The notes under the pieces: generated by a model
What the model was told of the DNA's origin: nothing
Database searches by the model: none
The model's input: the letters and a program-made list of their open reading frames with translations, nothing else
Position numbers and translations under genes: made by a program
Shown here: one piece after another, positions 49,742-58,211 of the stretch
Layout: each line of letters opens with the position of its first letter
Position numbering within the stretch: the stretch's first letter is position 1
Assembly: GCF_017355525.1 (NCBI RefSeq)
Contig: NZ_CP067395.1
Location: 1-64,000, forward strand
Length of the DNA: 64,000 nucleotides
Source: Lysobacter enzymogenes
GTDB lineage: Bacteria > Pseudomonadota > Gammaproteobacteria > Xanthomonadales > Xanthomonadaceae
Direction of reading: 5' to 3'

Positions 49742-50649
49742 AGTCGATCCCCCTCGCACTGGCAGGCCATCTAGATCTGGACGCCACGTCGTGGACGTTG
49801 CTAATGAAGGTTGTCTGCAAGGACGGGACGATCCTTGGCTTCACGACGCTCGACGCGGACCTGACGTACGACGATGGCGGCGGCGATCTGGTGTACAGCG
49901 CCGACCAAGGTTTCACGCCAGAGCGCATCCAGGCAACGGCCGACCTTGGCGTCGATAACACCGACCTTGAGGGCTGGTATTCCCTCGACGGCGTCACCGA
50001 ACAGCGAATTCGTGCCGGTCTGTTCGACAAAGCTGAGGTGTGGGTCTACCGGGTCAACTTCATGGACCTGAGCATGGGCCATGAGATCTGGAACTACGGC
50101 ACGCTCGGCGAATCGCGCTACAGCGAAACCGGCTGGACGACCGAATTCCGCAGCCTCAAGCAGCAGCTGAAGCAGCCGCTGTGCCAGTTCTACTCGCTGA
50201 CGTGTCGCGCGCGGTTTGGGTCGAAGCCAATCGGCACCCCAGGCGCCGAGATCACCGAGCGCAAGCCGTGCAACAAGGAGATGACCTGGGTCGGCGGCGC
50301 GGTGACCTCGGTTTCGTCGGCGCGACGGGTGTTCACCGACAGCAGTCGCGGCGAGGCCGATGGCTACTTTCAGCCGGGCGTGATCCGCTGGCTGACCGGC
50401 GCGAACGCCGGCGCGCAGATCGAGGTGTTCGGGTACGCGGGTAAGCAGTTCACGCTCTCGCTGCCGGTGCCATATCCGATCCAGCCCGGCGACATCTACG
50501 AGGTGCGTCAGGACTGCGACAACAGCCTGACCATGTGCAAGGACCGGCACGACAACATCCTGAACTTCCGCGGCGAGCCCTTCGTGCCCGTGGCCGACGC
50601 CGACTCGCTGATGGTGCCTGGCGCAAACATCTCGCAGGTCGGCGGATGA
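49738..50649 (+). CDS. DUF2163 / phage_BR0599 tail-tip protein
   Basis: This 303-residue protein has an N-terminal DUF2163 domain (LALAGHLDLDATSWTLLMKV ... TPERIQATADLGVDNTDLEG) and a C-terminal phage_BR0599 domain with a Cys-rich part (CQFYSLTCRARFGS ... CNKEMT ... QDCDNSLTMCKDRHDNILNFRGEPF). It forms part of the tip hub; Cys residues may bind Fe-S or metal as in related GTA hub proteins. ATG 49738 overlaps the previous stop. Confidence 0.85.
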   Translation: MKSIPLALAGHLDLDATSWTLLMKVVCKDGTILGFTTLDADLTYDDGGGDLVYSADQGFTPERIQATADLGVDNTDLEGWYSLDGVTEQRIRAGLFDKAEVWVYRVNFMDLSMGHEIWNYGTLGESRYSETGWTTEFRSLKQQLKQPLCQFYSLTCRARFGSKPIGTPGAEITERKPCNKEMTWVGGAVTSVSSARRVFTDSSRGEADGYFQPGVIRWLTGANAGAQIEVFGYAGKQFTLSLPVPYPIQPGDIYEVRQDCDNSLTMCKDRHDNILNFRGEPFVPVADADSLMVPGANISQVGG

Positions 50650-51050
50650 CGGCGCTACCCGAGGCCGCCAGGGGCTACCTGGGCTCACCGTTCCGCCATC
50701 AAGGCCGCTCTCGTAGCGGCCTTGATTGTGTGGGGCTGGTGGTTCTGGCGCTGGCCGACCAGGGGCGCGCGGTGGCCGACGTGACCACCTACGGCCGAGA
50801 CCCGCACCACGGCCTGCTCGAACAGCACCTGGTCGAGACGTTCGGTCCTGCGATCGCACGCACCGATCTCCATCCCGGCGATATCGTGGCCATCGAGTAC
50901 TCGGGCGCCACGCGCCACGTTGCCATCGTTGGCGACTACCCGGGCGGCGGCCTCTCCCTCATCCACACCGACCAGACGGTCGGCCGAGTGACCGAGCATC
51001 GCCTCGATTCGCGCTGGCACCGTCGCATCACCGGAGCCTGGCGACCGTGA
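50646..51050 (+). CDS. NlpC/P60 tail-tip peptidase
   Basis: This 134-residue NlpC/P60 enzyme has catalytic Cys28 in SGLDCVGLV and His91 in RHVAIVGDY. It is predicted to cut peptide stems of peptidoglycan locally during DNA entry. The perfect 12-bp inverted repeat at 50698-50726 overlaps the catalytic Cys region. Starts and stops overlap neighbours, so it is coupled in the tip operon. Confidence 0.87.
   Translation: MTALPEAARGYLGSPFRHQGRSRSGLDCVGLVVLALADQGRAVADVTTYGRDPHHGLLEQHLVETFGPAIARTDLHPGDIVAIEYSGATRHVAIVGDYPGGGLSLIHTDQTVGRVTEHRLDSRWHRRITGAWRP
50698..50726 (+). other. Perfect 12-bp inverted repeat inside the NlpC/P60 gene
   Basis: ATCAAGGCCGCT and AGCGGCCTTGAT, separated by CTCGT, can form a very stable hairpin in mRNA. 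No T-run follows. The same element is at 5048-5076. It may modulate translation or RNA decay within the tip operon, or be a chance codon effect. Confidence 0.55.
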
Positions 51051-54000
51051 GCGGATCCACTATCGGCGGTTTCGTCGGCGGCATCTTTGGCGCGTTCTTC
51101 GGTGCGCCGCAGCTCGGCTTCATGATCGGTTCGATGATCGGCGGCTTCGTCGATCCGGATAAGGTCTATGGCCCACGGTTGACGGATGCGCAGAACCAGA
51201 CGAGCAACGTAGGCATCCCGATCGCGCAGATCCGCGGGACCGCTTCGGTCAAGGGCAACCTCCTCTGGCGCGACCCCACGCTGAAGGAGCACAAGAAAAA
51301 GAAGCGCGCCGGCAAGGGCGGCCCCACGCAGGTCACCTACACGTACACCCGCAGCTACGCCATCGGCATCTGCGAAGGGCCGATCAAGGCGATCAAGACG
51401 ATCAAGCGCAACGGGAAGGTCGTCTACGAGGCGAGCGCGACCGCGGCGCAGGAGTACTCGGGCGACTGGGCCAGCCTGACCTCGGCATCGCGCAAGTTCC
51501 TGCAGAAGTGCAAGATCTATGTCGGCAACGAAACGCAGATGCCGGACCCGACGATCGAGGCGGTGCAGGGCGTCGGTAATGTGCCGCCGCACCGAGGCAT
51601 GGCGTACATCGTGGTGAAGGACGACGACCTGACCGATCTGGCCGGCGCGGTCCCGCAGTACGACTTCGTCGTCGTGATGCAAGGCGACGACGGCGTGTCG
51701 GAGGGCGTGTACGAAGCTCCGGGTTTCGGCCCGTGGTTCCCCTGGAGAACTGATCCCGTCGGCCAAACCGATCCGCGCCGGCGCTTCGTCAAGTACGAGT
51801 ACGGCGTCGAGAGCACGGGTCTGTGGTTCGACACCGTCGAGGCCGCGCTCAACAACTTCGACGAGGACACCGGAACGAGCGCGATTGGCGGCTACACGCT
51901 GATGGGCTGGGCACGCGATGACGGCTCCACGCCGCCGAACTACTACGGCCCGTTCTACGAGAACAACGGCACGTGGAACCCGCTGGTGCCTGACCCGAAT
52001 CGTCTCGCCACCACCGACGACATCCATCCGACCTACGGCCGCGCCTACCTGTCGCTGTTCTTCAGCCGCTACCAGTACGGCACCACTCACGGGTTCGCGG
52101 CCAGCAGCGCGGCAGTGATCCTCGCCGACGGCGGCGGCTGGTACGCGGACAGCATCGGCAACACCGGGTCGGCGGTATGGCGCGCACTCGCCGGCGCGCC
52201 CGCTGGCTACAACCGCACGTTCAACTTCGGCTCCGGCCCAGACTTCGCGGTCTACAACGACGTGCTGATCCGTGTCCGCGCGGTGCCGTCCTGCGACGGC
52301 AACACACCGGAGGCGCAGCCTGTGCCCGACGCGCCGGGCTACTACGTGTACCCGGACGGCACGATGGTCTTTCACGGGGACTGCGTCGAGGTGCCCGGTA
52401 CGTTCAAGCAGCTGGCCATCGCGCGCGTCGACAACGACGGTGTGCTGCCGGACTTGGCCTACACGTCGCTGCCGCTCGGCCCCGTGCTGGAGCCGGCGAA
52501 CCCGAACTACAACAGCGAGGCCTACTGGAACGCGCAGTACGCGGCCGCGGTCACGGCGGGGCAAATCCAGTCAGGCTGGCTGTATGCGCCCGGCGGATCC
52601 ACTGAGCCCTATCGATATCCGCAGCTCGTCAGCAGCGCGTGCCAGTGCGAGCCACCCATTGCGACCGTCGCGCGGGACCGCATCCCGCTCGCGAGCATCG
52701 TGGCCGACCTGTGCCGGCGCTCGGGTCTCTCCGACGACCATTTCGACGTCAGCGAACTGACTGACCTGGTGGACGGCTTCGTGGTCGCCACGATCGGAGG
52801 CGCCGACTCGTTCATCACGCCGCTGTCGCAGGCCTACTTCTTCGACTGCGCCGAGTGGGACGCGAAGATTCGCTTCGTGAAGCGCGGTGGGTCTGCGACG
52901 TTCGCGCTGACCGCGGGCGATCTGGCCGAGCGCGACGGCGACGCCATCGAGGAAACGCGCGTGCAGGAGGTGGAGCTGCTGCGCAAGACGACGGTCTCGT
53001 ACGTCGACCCGGCCGCCGGCTTCACGGTCATGACGCAGGTCGGGAGCCGGCGGGCGTCGACGGTGCAGGCGCTCGGCGAGTCAGCCATCGAGATTCCGGT
53101 CGCGATGTCCGCGGCCGATGCCGCCAAGCTGGCCGACAAGCGCATCAAGGCGGCGTGGGGCGAGCCTTCGAAGTTCAAATTCGAACTGCCCTACCGCTTC
53201 AGTTACCTCACCACGACCGACATCGGGACGCTCACCGACAAGGCCGGCAACGTGCATCGCGTCCGGTTGATGGAGAGCCAGGAGGATTCCGGGAAGCTGC
53301 TGATCGAATCGTCCCAGGACGAGCAGTCCGCCTACGTCTCCAACGCCGAAGGCTTGGACCCGGATCCGCCGACGGCGAACCCGCCGGGGGTGATCGGCGG
53401 CACGGTGCTGGCGTTGCTGAACATCCCGGTGCTGCGCGACGAGGACGACCAAGTCGGCATCTACGTCGCCGCGGCCGGCCAGTTGCCGGGCTGGCGCGGC
53501 GCGGAGATCCAGGTGAGCACCGACGGCGGCGCCACCGGCGACACCTTCGCCGAGATCACAGAGGCGGCCACCATCGGGTACACGCTCAGCGCGCTGGCGG
53601 CGATCGTGGCCGATCATCCGGCTGTGCAGACCGTCGACGTCTACCTGCCCGATGCGCCCGAGTCCGTCGACTACACGACCCTGCTGCGCTACTACAACCG
53701 CGCGGTCATTGGCGACGAGATCATCCAGTACCAGACTGTGACCGACCTGGGCGGCAACGCCTACCGGCTGTCGGGCCTGCTGCGCAACCGCTACGACACC
53801 GATCCGATCGCGCACGCGAAGGGCGCGCGGTTCGTGCTGCTGGACTCGGCCGTCGTCTTCGTCCAGGCGCAGCAGTGGATGATCGGCCAGGCGCTCATGT
53901 TCCGCGCCGTGTCGTTCGGAACCTCCGCGGATGCCTACCCGTGGGAGGCCTACAGCTTCGCCACGGCGCGATCGCAGACCGAATGGAAGCCGCTGTGGGT

Positions 54001-54268
54001 GCGTGCGAAGGACGTCGGGTCCGACCTGCAGGTCAGCTGGATCGGGCGCGCGCGACTCGGCGTGTCGCCGAACCCGCACCACTCGCAGCACTTCCGTGGC
54101 TACCGGGTCAGCTACACCAATGGCACCGACACCGTGACGCATGACGTCACGACCACCACCGACACGCTCGTCGGGGGCGCGACGCTCCCCGGCGCCGTCC
54201 ACATCACCGTCGCCGGGCTCAACGCCATCACCGGCGCCGGCCCCGCCTCCGAGGAAATCACCGCATGA
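51047..54268 (+). CDS. Tail-tip host-specificity protein (gpJ/GTA-tip-like)
   Basis: This 1073-residue protein begins with Gly-zipper helices (GGFVGGIFGAFFGAPQLGFM, IGSMIGGFVDPDK), then the GTA/lambda-J type hub (VGIPIAQIRGTASVKGNLLW ... YTRSYAIGICEGPIKAIK), a middle tail_3-like part (ELPYRFSYLTTTDIGTLTDKAGN...RVRLMES) and a C-terminal fibronectin-like domain (HSQHFRGYRVSYTNGTDTVTHD). It is the likely central tip and receptor-contact protein. GTG 51047 overlaps the peptidase stop. Confidence 0.85.
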   Translation: MSGSTIGGFVGGIFGAFFGAPQLGFMIGSMIGGFVDPDKVYGPRLTDAQNQTSNVGIPIAQIRGTASVKGNLLWRDPTLKEHKKKKRAGKGGPTQVTYTYTRSYAIGICEGPIKAIKTIKRNGKVVYEASATAAQEYSGDWASLTSASRKFLQKCKIYVGNETQMPDPTIEAVQGVGNVPPHRGMAYIVVKDDDLTDLAGAVPQYDFVVVMQGDDGVSEGVYEAPGFGPWFPWRTDPVGQTDPRRRFVKYEYGVESTGLWFDTVEAALNNFDEDTGTSAIGGYTLMGWARDDGSTPPNYYGPFYENNGTWNPLVPDPNRLATTDDIHPTYGRAYLSLFFSRYQYGTTHGFAASSAAVILADGGGWYADSIGNTGSAVWRALAGAPAGYNRTFNFGSGPDFAVYNDVLIRVRAVPSCDGNTPEAQPVPDAPGYYVYPDGTMVFHGDCVEVPGTFKQLAIARVDNDGVLPDLAYTSLPLGPVLEPANPNYNSEAYWNAQYAAAVTAGQIQSGWLYAPGGSTEPYRYPQLVSSACQCEPPIATVARDRIPLASIVADLCRRSGLSDDHFDVSELTDLVDGFVVATIGGADSFITPLSQAYFFDCAEWDAKIRFVKRGGSATFALTAGDLAERDGDAIEETRVQEVELLRKTTVSYVDPAAGFTVMTQVGSRRASTVQALGESAIEIPVAMSAADAAKLADKRIKAAWGEPSKFKFELPYRFSYLTTTDIGTLTDKAGNVHRVRLMESQEDSGKLLIESSQDEQSAYVSNAEGLDPDPPTANPPGVIGGTVLALLNIPVLRDEDDQVGIYVAAAGQLPGWRGAEIQVSTDGGATGDTFAEITEAATIGYTLSALAAIVADHPAVQTVDVYLPDAPESVDYTTLLRYYNRAVIGDEIIQYQTVTDLGGNAYRLSGLLRNRYDTDPIAHAKGARFVLLDSAVVFVQAQQWMIGQALMFRAVSFGTSADAYPWEAYSFATARSQTEWKPLWVRAKDVGSDLQVSWIGRARLGVSPNPHHSQHFRGYRVSYTNGTDTVTHDVTTTTDTLVGGATLPGAVHITVAGLNAITGAGPASEEITA

Positions 54269-54939
54269 GCATCACCCTCCCCACGTGGCCGCAGGGCGCG
54301 CTGCAGCCCGAGGCGCCGTTCAACGAGTCGATGAAGAAGCTTGGCGCGGTGGTGAACGCGGCCGCGGAGGCGACGACCAACACGCCGCCCACGACGACGC
54401 TGACCGACGTCGACAAGATCTGGATCATCAGCACGTCGCCGACCGGCGCATGGACTGGTCGGGCCAATCAAATCGCCCTGTGCACCGCGGCCGGCGTGTG
54501 GGAGTTCTACGCCCCGGAGACCGGCTGGCTGGCGCTGGACAAGAACACCGGCCTGATCCGGTTCTGGAACGGCAGCAGCTGGGGCGCCGTGCCGCTCGGC
54601 ACGGCCGCGGTCGACCGGAACGTGGTGACGGCGCTGGCGACGAGCGGCGCCGTCAACATCGACGTCTCGACCGGCGACTACTTCACCCTGGCCCTTGCCG
54701 GCAACGTCACGTCGCTCACCTTCTCGAACCTGCCGGCGTCGGGCAAGGCCGTGTCGCTGCTGGTCCGGATCAAGCAGGACACCACGCCGCGCACGGTGGC
54801 GTGGCCGGCGTCGTTCAAGTGGGCCGAGGGGAACACCATCGCGGTGTCGACCGTCGCGGGCTCAATCGACGTCCTGGCGATCACCACGTTCGACCAGGGC
54901 ACGACCTGGCAGGTCACGCTCGCGAAGGCGTTCGCATGA
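54265..54939 (+). CDS. DUF2793-like tail fibre protein
   Basis: This 224-residue protein shows NESMKKLGAVVNAAAEATTN ... WIISTSPTGAWTGRANQIAL ... GVWEFYAPETGWLALDKNTGLIRFWNGSSWG, matching DUF2793 from phage tail fibres of alpha-/gammaproteobacteria. The C-terminal half is strand-rich. It sits immediately after the tip gene, with ATG overlapping its stop. Probable side fibre. Confidence 0.75.
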   Translation: MSITLPTWPQGALQPEAPFNESMKKLGAVVNAAAEATTNTPPTTTLTDVDKIWIISTSPTGAWTGRANQIALCTAAGVWEFYAPETGWLALDKNTGLIRFWNGSSWGAVPLGTAAVDRNVVTALATSGAVNIDVSTGDYFTLALAGNVTSLTFSNLPASGKAVSLLVRIKQDTTPRTVAWPASFKWAEGNTIAVSTVAGSIDVLAITTFDQGTTWQVTLAKAFA

Positions 54940-55544
54940 GCGGCATCGTTGGCCACCGCGGCATGCTGCTTAGCGCCGGCTCGGGCGGCGTCTACACGTA
55001 CTGGAATCCGCTGGACAAGGCCACCGATGCTGTCCTGAGTTCTTCGAACCAGGTCGTCGGCGGCACCTCCGGGGCGACGAAATGGGTGCGCTCCGTCCTC
55101 GGCAAGTCCACGGGGAAGTGGCGGGTCCAGTTCGTCGACGTGGTGCACGCGGATACCGTTGGATTCGGGTTCGCCACTGGCTCGTCGATCGGGTCGTTCC
55201 TCGGCGCGACGAGCGCCGGCTGGGCGATGTTCGCGAATTACGGCTCGGTCGTGCGGCTCTACAACAACGGCGCGTACACGACGTTCAGCGTGACCCTGGC
55301 CACAAACGACACTGTGGACCTGCTGATCGACATCCCCGGCGGCAAGGCTTGGTGGCGGAAGAACGGCGTGGCGATCTCTGGCGACCCGGCGGCCGGCACT
55401 GGGCCCATGGCCACCTTCACCCCGGGGGCCACGATCTACATAGCCGCCGACCCGTTCGGCGCCAATGGCGCGGTTCGGTTGCGCACCAACCCCAACCACT
55501 TCGTCGGCGCGCCGGTCTCAGGCTTCACCGACGGATGGTTCTGA
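54936..55544 (+). CDS. SPRY/concanavalin-like tail fibre protein
   Basis: This 202-residue protein has GKWRVQFVDVVHADTVGFGFATG ... TFSVTLATNDTVDLLIDIPGGKAWWRKNGVAISGDPAAGTGP, the pattern of SPRY-like lectin domains in phage fibres. It is likely to bind a surface glycan. It overlaps the DUF2793 gene (ATGA). Confidence 0.72.
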   Translation: MSGIVGHRGMLLSAGSGGVYTYWNPLDKATDAVLSSSNQVVGGTSGATKWVRSVLGKSTGKWRVQFVDVVHADTVGFGFATGSSIGSFLGATSAGWAMFANYGSVVRLYNNGAYTTFSVTLATNDTVDLLIDIPGGKAWWRKNGVAISGDPAAGTGPMATFTPGATIYIAADPFGANGAVRLRTNPNHFVGAPVSGFTDGWF

Positions 55545-55589
55545 CCGGCAGAGCTGGCTTTCTCACCCTGCGCGACCGCGGGGCCTACC

Positions 55590-55952
55590 ATGCCCGGCAT
55601 GGACCCGTCGCTGCGCCTGCCGTACACCCTGCCGCCCGACTTCGAATGGGCGAACTCGGCGCACACTGATTTTCGCGAGGCTCACATCATCGTCCTGCGC
55701 GGTCAGCGCTGGGTCGCCGTGGCCATGCCGCGCCAGCGCGCGCCAGGCTGGGAGGCCTGCACTGGCATGTACCGGCGGATCTTCAAGGTCGCCGCCTGGC
55801 AGAACCTGGAGCGCGAGGCCGAGGCCGTCCGGTGGATCGCTACCTGGGTGTGCAAGTACGAGAGGCAGATCCAACGGGAGGCTGGCGCCGGCGTCAGGCA
55901 TCCCCCGGCCGCCCCTCGGTACGTGCTCGAGCGGATGAAGCACGGGCGGTGA
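55590..55952 (+). CDS. Hypothetical phage protein, 120 residues
   Basis: MPGMDPSLRLPYTLPPDFEW; has an ATG at 55590 and another at 55599. Mixed strands and a helix (NLEREAEAVRWIATWVCKYERQIQ). It lies between fibre genes and the convergent integrase. Function unknown; possibly a moron. Confidence 0.6.
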   Translation: MPGMDPSLRLPYTLPPDFEWANSAHTDFREAHIIVLRGQRWVAVAMPRQRAPGWEACTGMYRRIFKVAAWQNLEREAEAVRWIATWVCKYERQIQREAGAGVRHPPAAPRYVLERMKHGR

Positions 55953-55956
55953 TCGT

Positions 55957-56916
55957 CTATAGTCGGTCCGCAAGCTCGTCGGCGCTGGTCTGGTAGTAGA
56001 TCATCAGGCTGCGCAGATCCCTGTGGCCGATCACCCGAGCCAGTTCCATCACGTCGAGCTTCTTGGACAGCCGCCAGATGGCCTCCGCTCGAGAGTCGTG
56101 AAAGTGCAGGTCCCCAACTTCAGCAGCGTCCCGTGCCCTACGCCAAAGCACATCTCGAGACCGAACGTCCAAGTCGAAGACGGTCGAGCTCGACCGGTTC
56201 AGGACCCCCAGGATCTCGCGCGCTCGAGCAGACAGCGGCACCTCACGCTGGTCGCCATTCTTCGTCTGCGGCAGCACGGCTGCCTTGCCGCGTATGTCAG
56301 CCCAGCGCAAGCCCAAGATCTCGCCGGCGCGCATAGCCGTCTCGAGGGCAAAAAGGAAGGCTAGCCCGACGCGCTGGGATGCAGTCCGAGCCTCTAGGCC
56401 CTCGAGGCCGCAGGCGAGGGTGACGCGATCGATTTCGTCGGGACTAATGCGGCGCTTTCGGCTGGCCGGGGTGGCTGGCCGCTTCACATCCTTGGCCGGA
56501 TTCCCGTAGAGCCAGACCCACTCCCGGCGCGCCTCCTCGAGCACAGACCGCAGCAGGTTCAGCTCACGCGCGACCGAGGCTGGAGAAACCTTGGCCAGGC
56601 GTCGCTGCTTCCAATCGGCTACGTCGCTGGCCTTCAGCACGGGCAGGCGCACCCCCGCAATCGGATCCCGCTCCATCGCCTTCAGGCGGACCTCCTCCCA
56701 CTGGCGCCCCTTGTGGGTTGGGCAGACCTCTCGTGCATACCGCCGCAGCGCATCCCTGACCGTATGGTCTGGGAGTTTGGCGCCGGCGAGCTCAGCTTCG
56801 CGGGATTGCGCCCACGCAGTCGCTTCGCGCTTGGTGGGGCGGGTGACGGACTCGCGTACGCCGTTGACGTACACTTCGGCGCGCCAGGCGCCGCTGCGGG
56901 GTCGGATTGAGGCCAT
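55957..56916 (-). CDS. Tyrosine-recombinase integrase
   Basis: This 319-residue integrase catalyses site-specific insertion and excision at att. It has an N-terminal arm-binding domain (about 1-65), core-binding SAM-like domain (65-150) and catalytic domain with Arg196 (TAMRAGE), Lys219, His273-x-x-Arg276 (HFHDSR), His298 (GHRDLRS) and Tyr307 nucleophile. All six catalytic residues are present. It starts 157 bp from the att core and points away from it. Confidence 0.93.
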   Translation of the reverse strand: MASIRPRSGAWRAEVYVNGVRESVTRPTKREATAWAQSREAELAGAKLPDHTVRDALRRYAREVCPTHKGRQWEEVRLKAMERDPIAGVRLPVLKASDVADWKQRRLAKVSPASVARELNLLRSVLEEARREWVWLYGNPAKDVKRPATPASRKRRISPDEIDRVTLACGLEGLEARTASQRVGLAFLFALETAMRAGEILGLRWADIRGKAAVLPQTKNGDQREVPLSARAREILGVLNRSSSTVFDLDVRSRDVLWRRARDAAEVGDLHFHDSRAEAIWRLSKKLDVMELARVIGHRDLRSLMIYYQTSADELADRL

Positions 56917-57072
56917 GAATGGAGCGTGGCGTAGATTCTGGCGTAACGGGGTTGTGGATAACTGGGTTATTCACAGGCAAACCGAGAATGCCAATTTGCC
57001 CGCGAGCCTTGATATACAAGGCTTTCATCGCAATTCCTGCGAATCCGCGGGTAAGCCAAGAATGGCCCTAGC

Positions 57073-57095
57073 GTCCTCTCCTGGGCACCACTACA
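57073..57095 (+). other. attR core (phage-host junction)
   Basis: Sequence up to 57095 equals that at 11423-11445; from 57096 it is host DNA. GTCCTCTCCTGGGCACCA is the tRNA-3'-end-like part. The intact tRNA would be restored at attL, beyond the left edge of this window. Confidence 0.75.
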
Positions 57096-57130
57096 TCGCT
57101 TCGGCGCATCGCGACGAAGCAGACGAAAAA

Positions 57131-57152
57131 CCCCGCGAAAGCGGGGTTTTTT
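57131..57152 (+). terminator. Host rho-independent terminator next to attR
   Basis: CCCCGC and GCGGGG close a GAAA loop, followed by six T, beginning 36 bases after the att core. It is probably the original terminator of the target tRNA gene, now separated from it by the prophage DNA. The 370 bp from here to 57521 are very GC-rich and hold no gene I can support. Confidence 0.85.
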
Positions 57153-57521
57153 CGTTTCCGGCCATGCGCGCCCGCGGCTGCGCCGAGCGCGTCCGCGCAT
57201 GCGCCCGCGGCGCTGCGCAACGCGCGCGAGGCAGCGCCCGCGGCGATCCGCGCAGCTGGATTTGCCGGGTTTTTTCGCTGCCGCAAGCCGATCGCGCGCG
57301 CCCGCGGCCGCCGCTGCGGGCGCAGCCGCGGCGCCGGGCCGAGCCTGAACGAGGCGCCCGCCGTCGGTCAGGTCTCCGACTTCCGGCTGAAGCGGCAGGG
57401 CGCGCGAACGATTCAACTGCGGTCCGGCGGGCAATACTTGACCGCTTTCCGCCCGGCCTTGTCGCCGCGGCACGCCGCACGTCCGCAGCATGGACGCGCT
57501 CGGACTCCCGGCTCCGTGGTT

Positions 57522-58211
57522 ATGACCGACATCCTGCTCATCGAAGACGACGAACGCCTTGGCTCGCTGGTAGCCAATTACCTGGGCAAACACGGTTACG
57601 ACGTGGTCCTGGAAAGCGACGGCGCGCGCGCCGTGGCCGCGATCCTGGAACTGCAACCGGCGGTGGTGCTGCTGGACCTGTCGCTGCCCGGCCAGGACGG
57701 TTTCGAGATCTGCCGCGCGGTGCGTTCGCGCTACGCCGGGGTCATCTGCATGCTGACCGCGCGCACCGACGACATCGACCAGGTGCTGGGGCTGGAACTC
57801 GGTGCGGACGACTACATCGGCAAGCCGATCGAGCCGCGGGTGCTGCTGGCGCGCCTGCGCGCGCACCTGCGTCGCGACCACGCCGCGCGCCAGACCGGCC
57901 GAGTGCTGCGCTTCGGCCAGCTGCGCATCGACTGCGAAACCCGCGAGGCGACCCTGCGCGAGGTCCGCATCGACCTGACCACGGCCGAGTTCGACCTGCT
58001 GGTGCTGCTGGCCGGACGCGCCGGCCAGATCCTCAGCCGCGACGACCTGCTGCAGGCGCTGCGCGGCATCCAGTTCGACGGGCTCGACCGTTCGATCGAC
58101 GCGCGCATCTCGCGCCTGCGGCGCAAGCTCGGCGATCTGGCCGAGGAACCCGAACGGATCAAGACCGTGCGCGGCAAGGGCTATCTGTTCAACCGGGCCG
58201 CCTGGGAATGA
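57522..58211 (+). CDS. OmpR/PhoB-family response regulator
   Basis: This 229-residue protein has a receiver domain with acidic pocket (IEDDERLG), phospho-acceptor Asp52 (LLDLSLPGQDG), Thr (LTART) and Lys (IGKPIEP), then a winged-helix DNA-binding domain (LTTAEFDLLVLLAGRAGQILSRDDLL ... GLDRSIDARISRLRRKLGD ... IKTVRGKGYLF). RstA-like in order and wording. ATG 57522 is taken at the receiver start. The kinase gene overlaps its stop (ATGA), so they are made together. Confidence 0.92.
   Translation: MTDILLIEDDERLGSLVANYLGKHGYDVVLESDGARAVAAILELQPAVVLLDLSLPGQDGFEICRAVRSRYAGVICMLTARTDDIDQVLGLELGADDYIGKPIEPRVLLARLRAHLRRDHAARQTGRVLRFGQLRIDCETREATLREVRIDLTTAEFDLLVLLAGRAGQILSRDDLLQALRGIQFDGLDRSIDARISRLRRKLGDLAEEPERIKTVRGKGYLFNRAAWE

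Larger units (their letters stand above)
11446..57095 (+). mobile_element. Complete siphophage prophage unit, 45,650 bp
   Basis: The unit is bounded by the attP-type junction at 11445/11446 and the host junction at 57095/57096. It has a full temperate siphophage gene set in the usual order: excisionase-like gene, leftward early genes, repressor region, replication, lysis, packaging, head, tail, integrase. Structural genes are intact; one small ParB-like gene (34121) is frameshifted. DUF4055 portal, Mu F-like head protein and a GTA-like tail tip define its type. Base composition is clearly less GC-extreme than the host DNA to the right. Confidence 0.93.

Noticed and set aside
50936..52564. Minus-strand frame of 542 codons opposite the tail-tip gene (also at 5286-6914)
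   Set aside because: Valine/Arg-rich shadow of a highly biased late gene, without any family pattern or ribosome site.
57153..57521. Possible small genes between attR and the response regulator
   Set aside because: All frames are Arg/Ala/Gly-rich shadows with no ribosome site or motif; I see only promoter-sized non-coding DNA.
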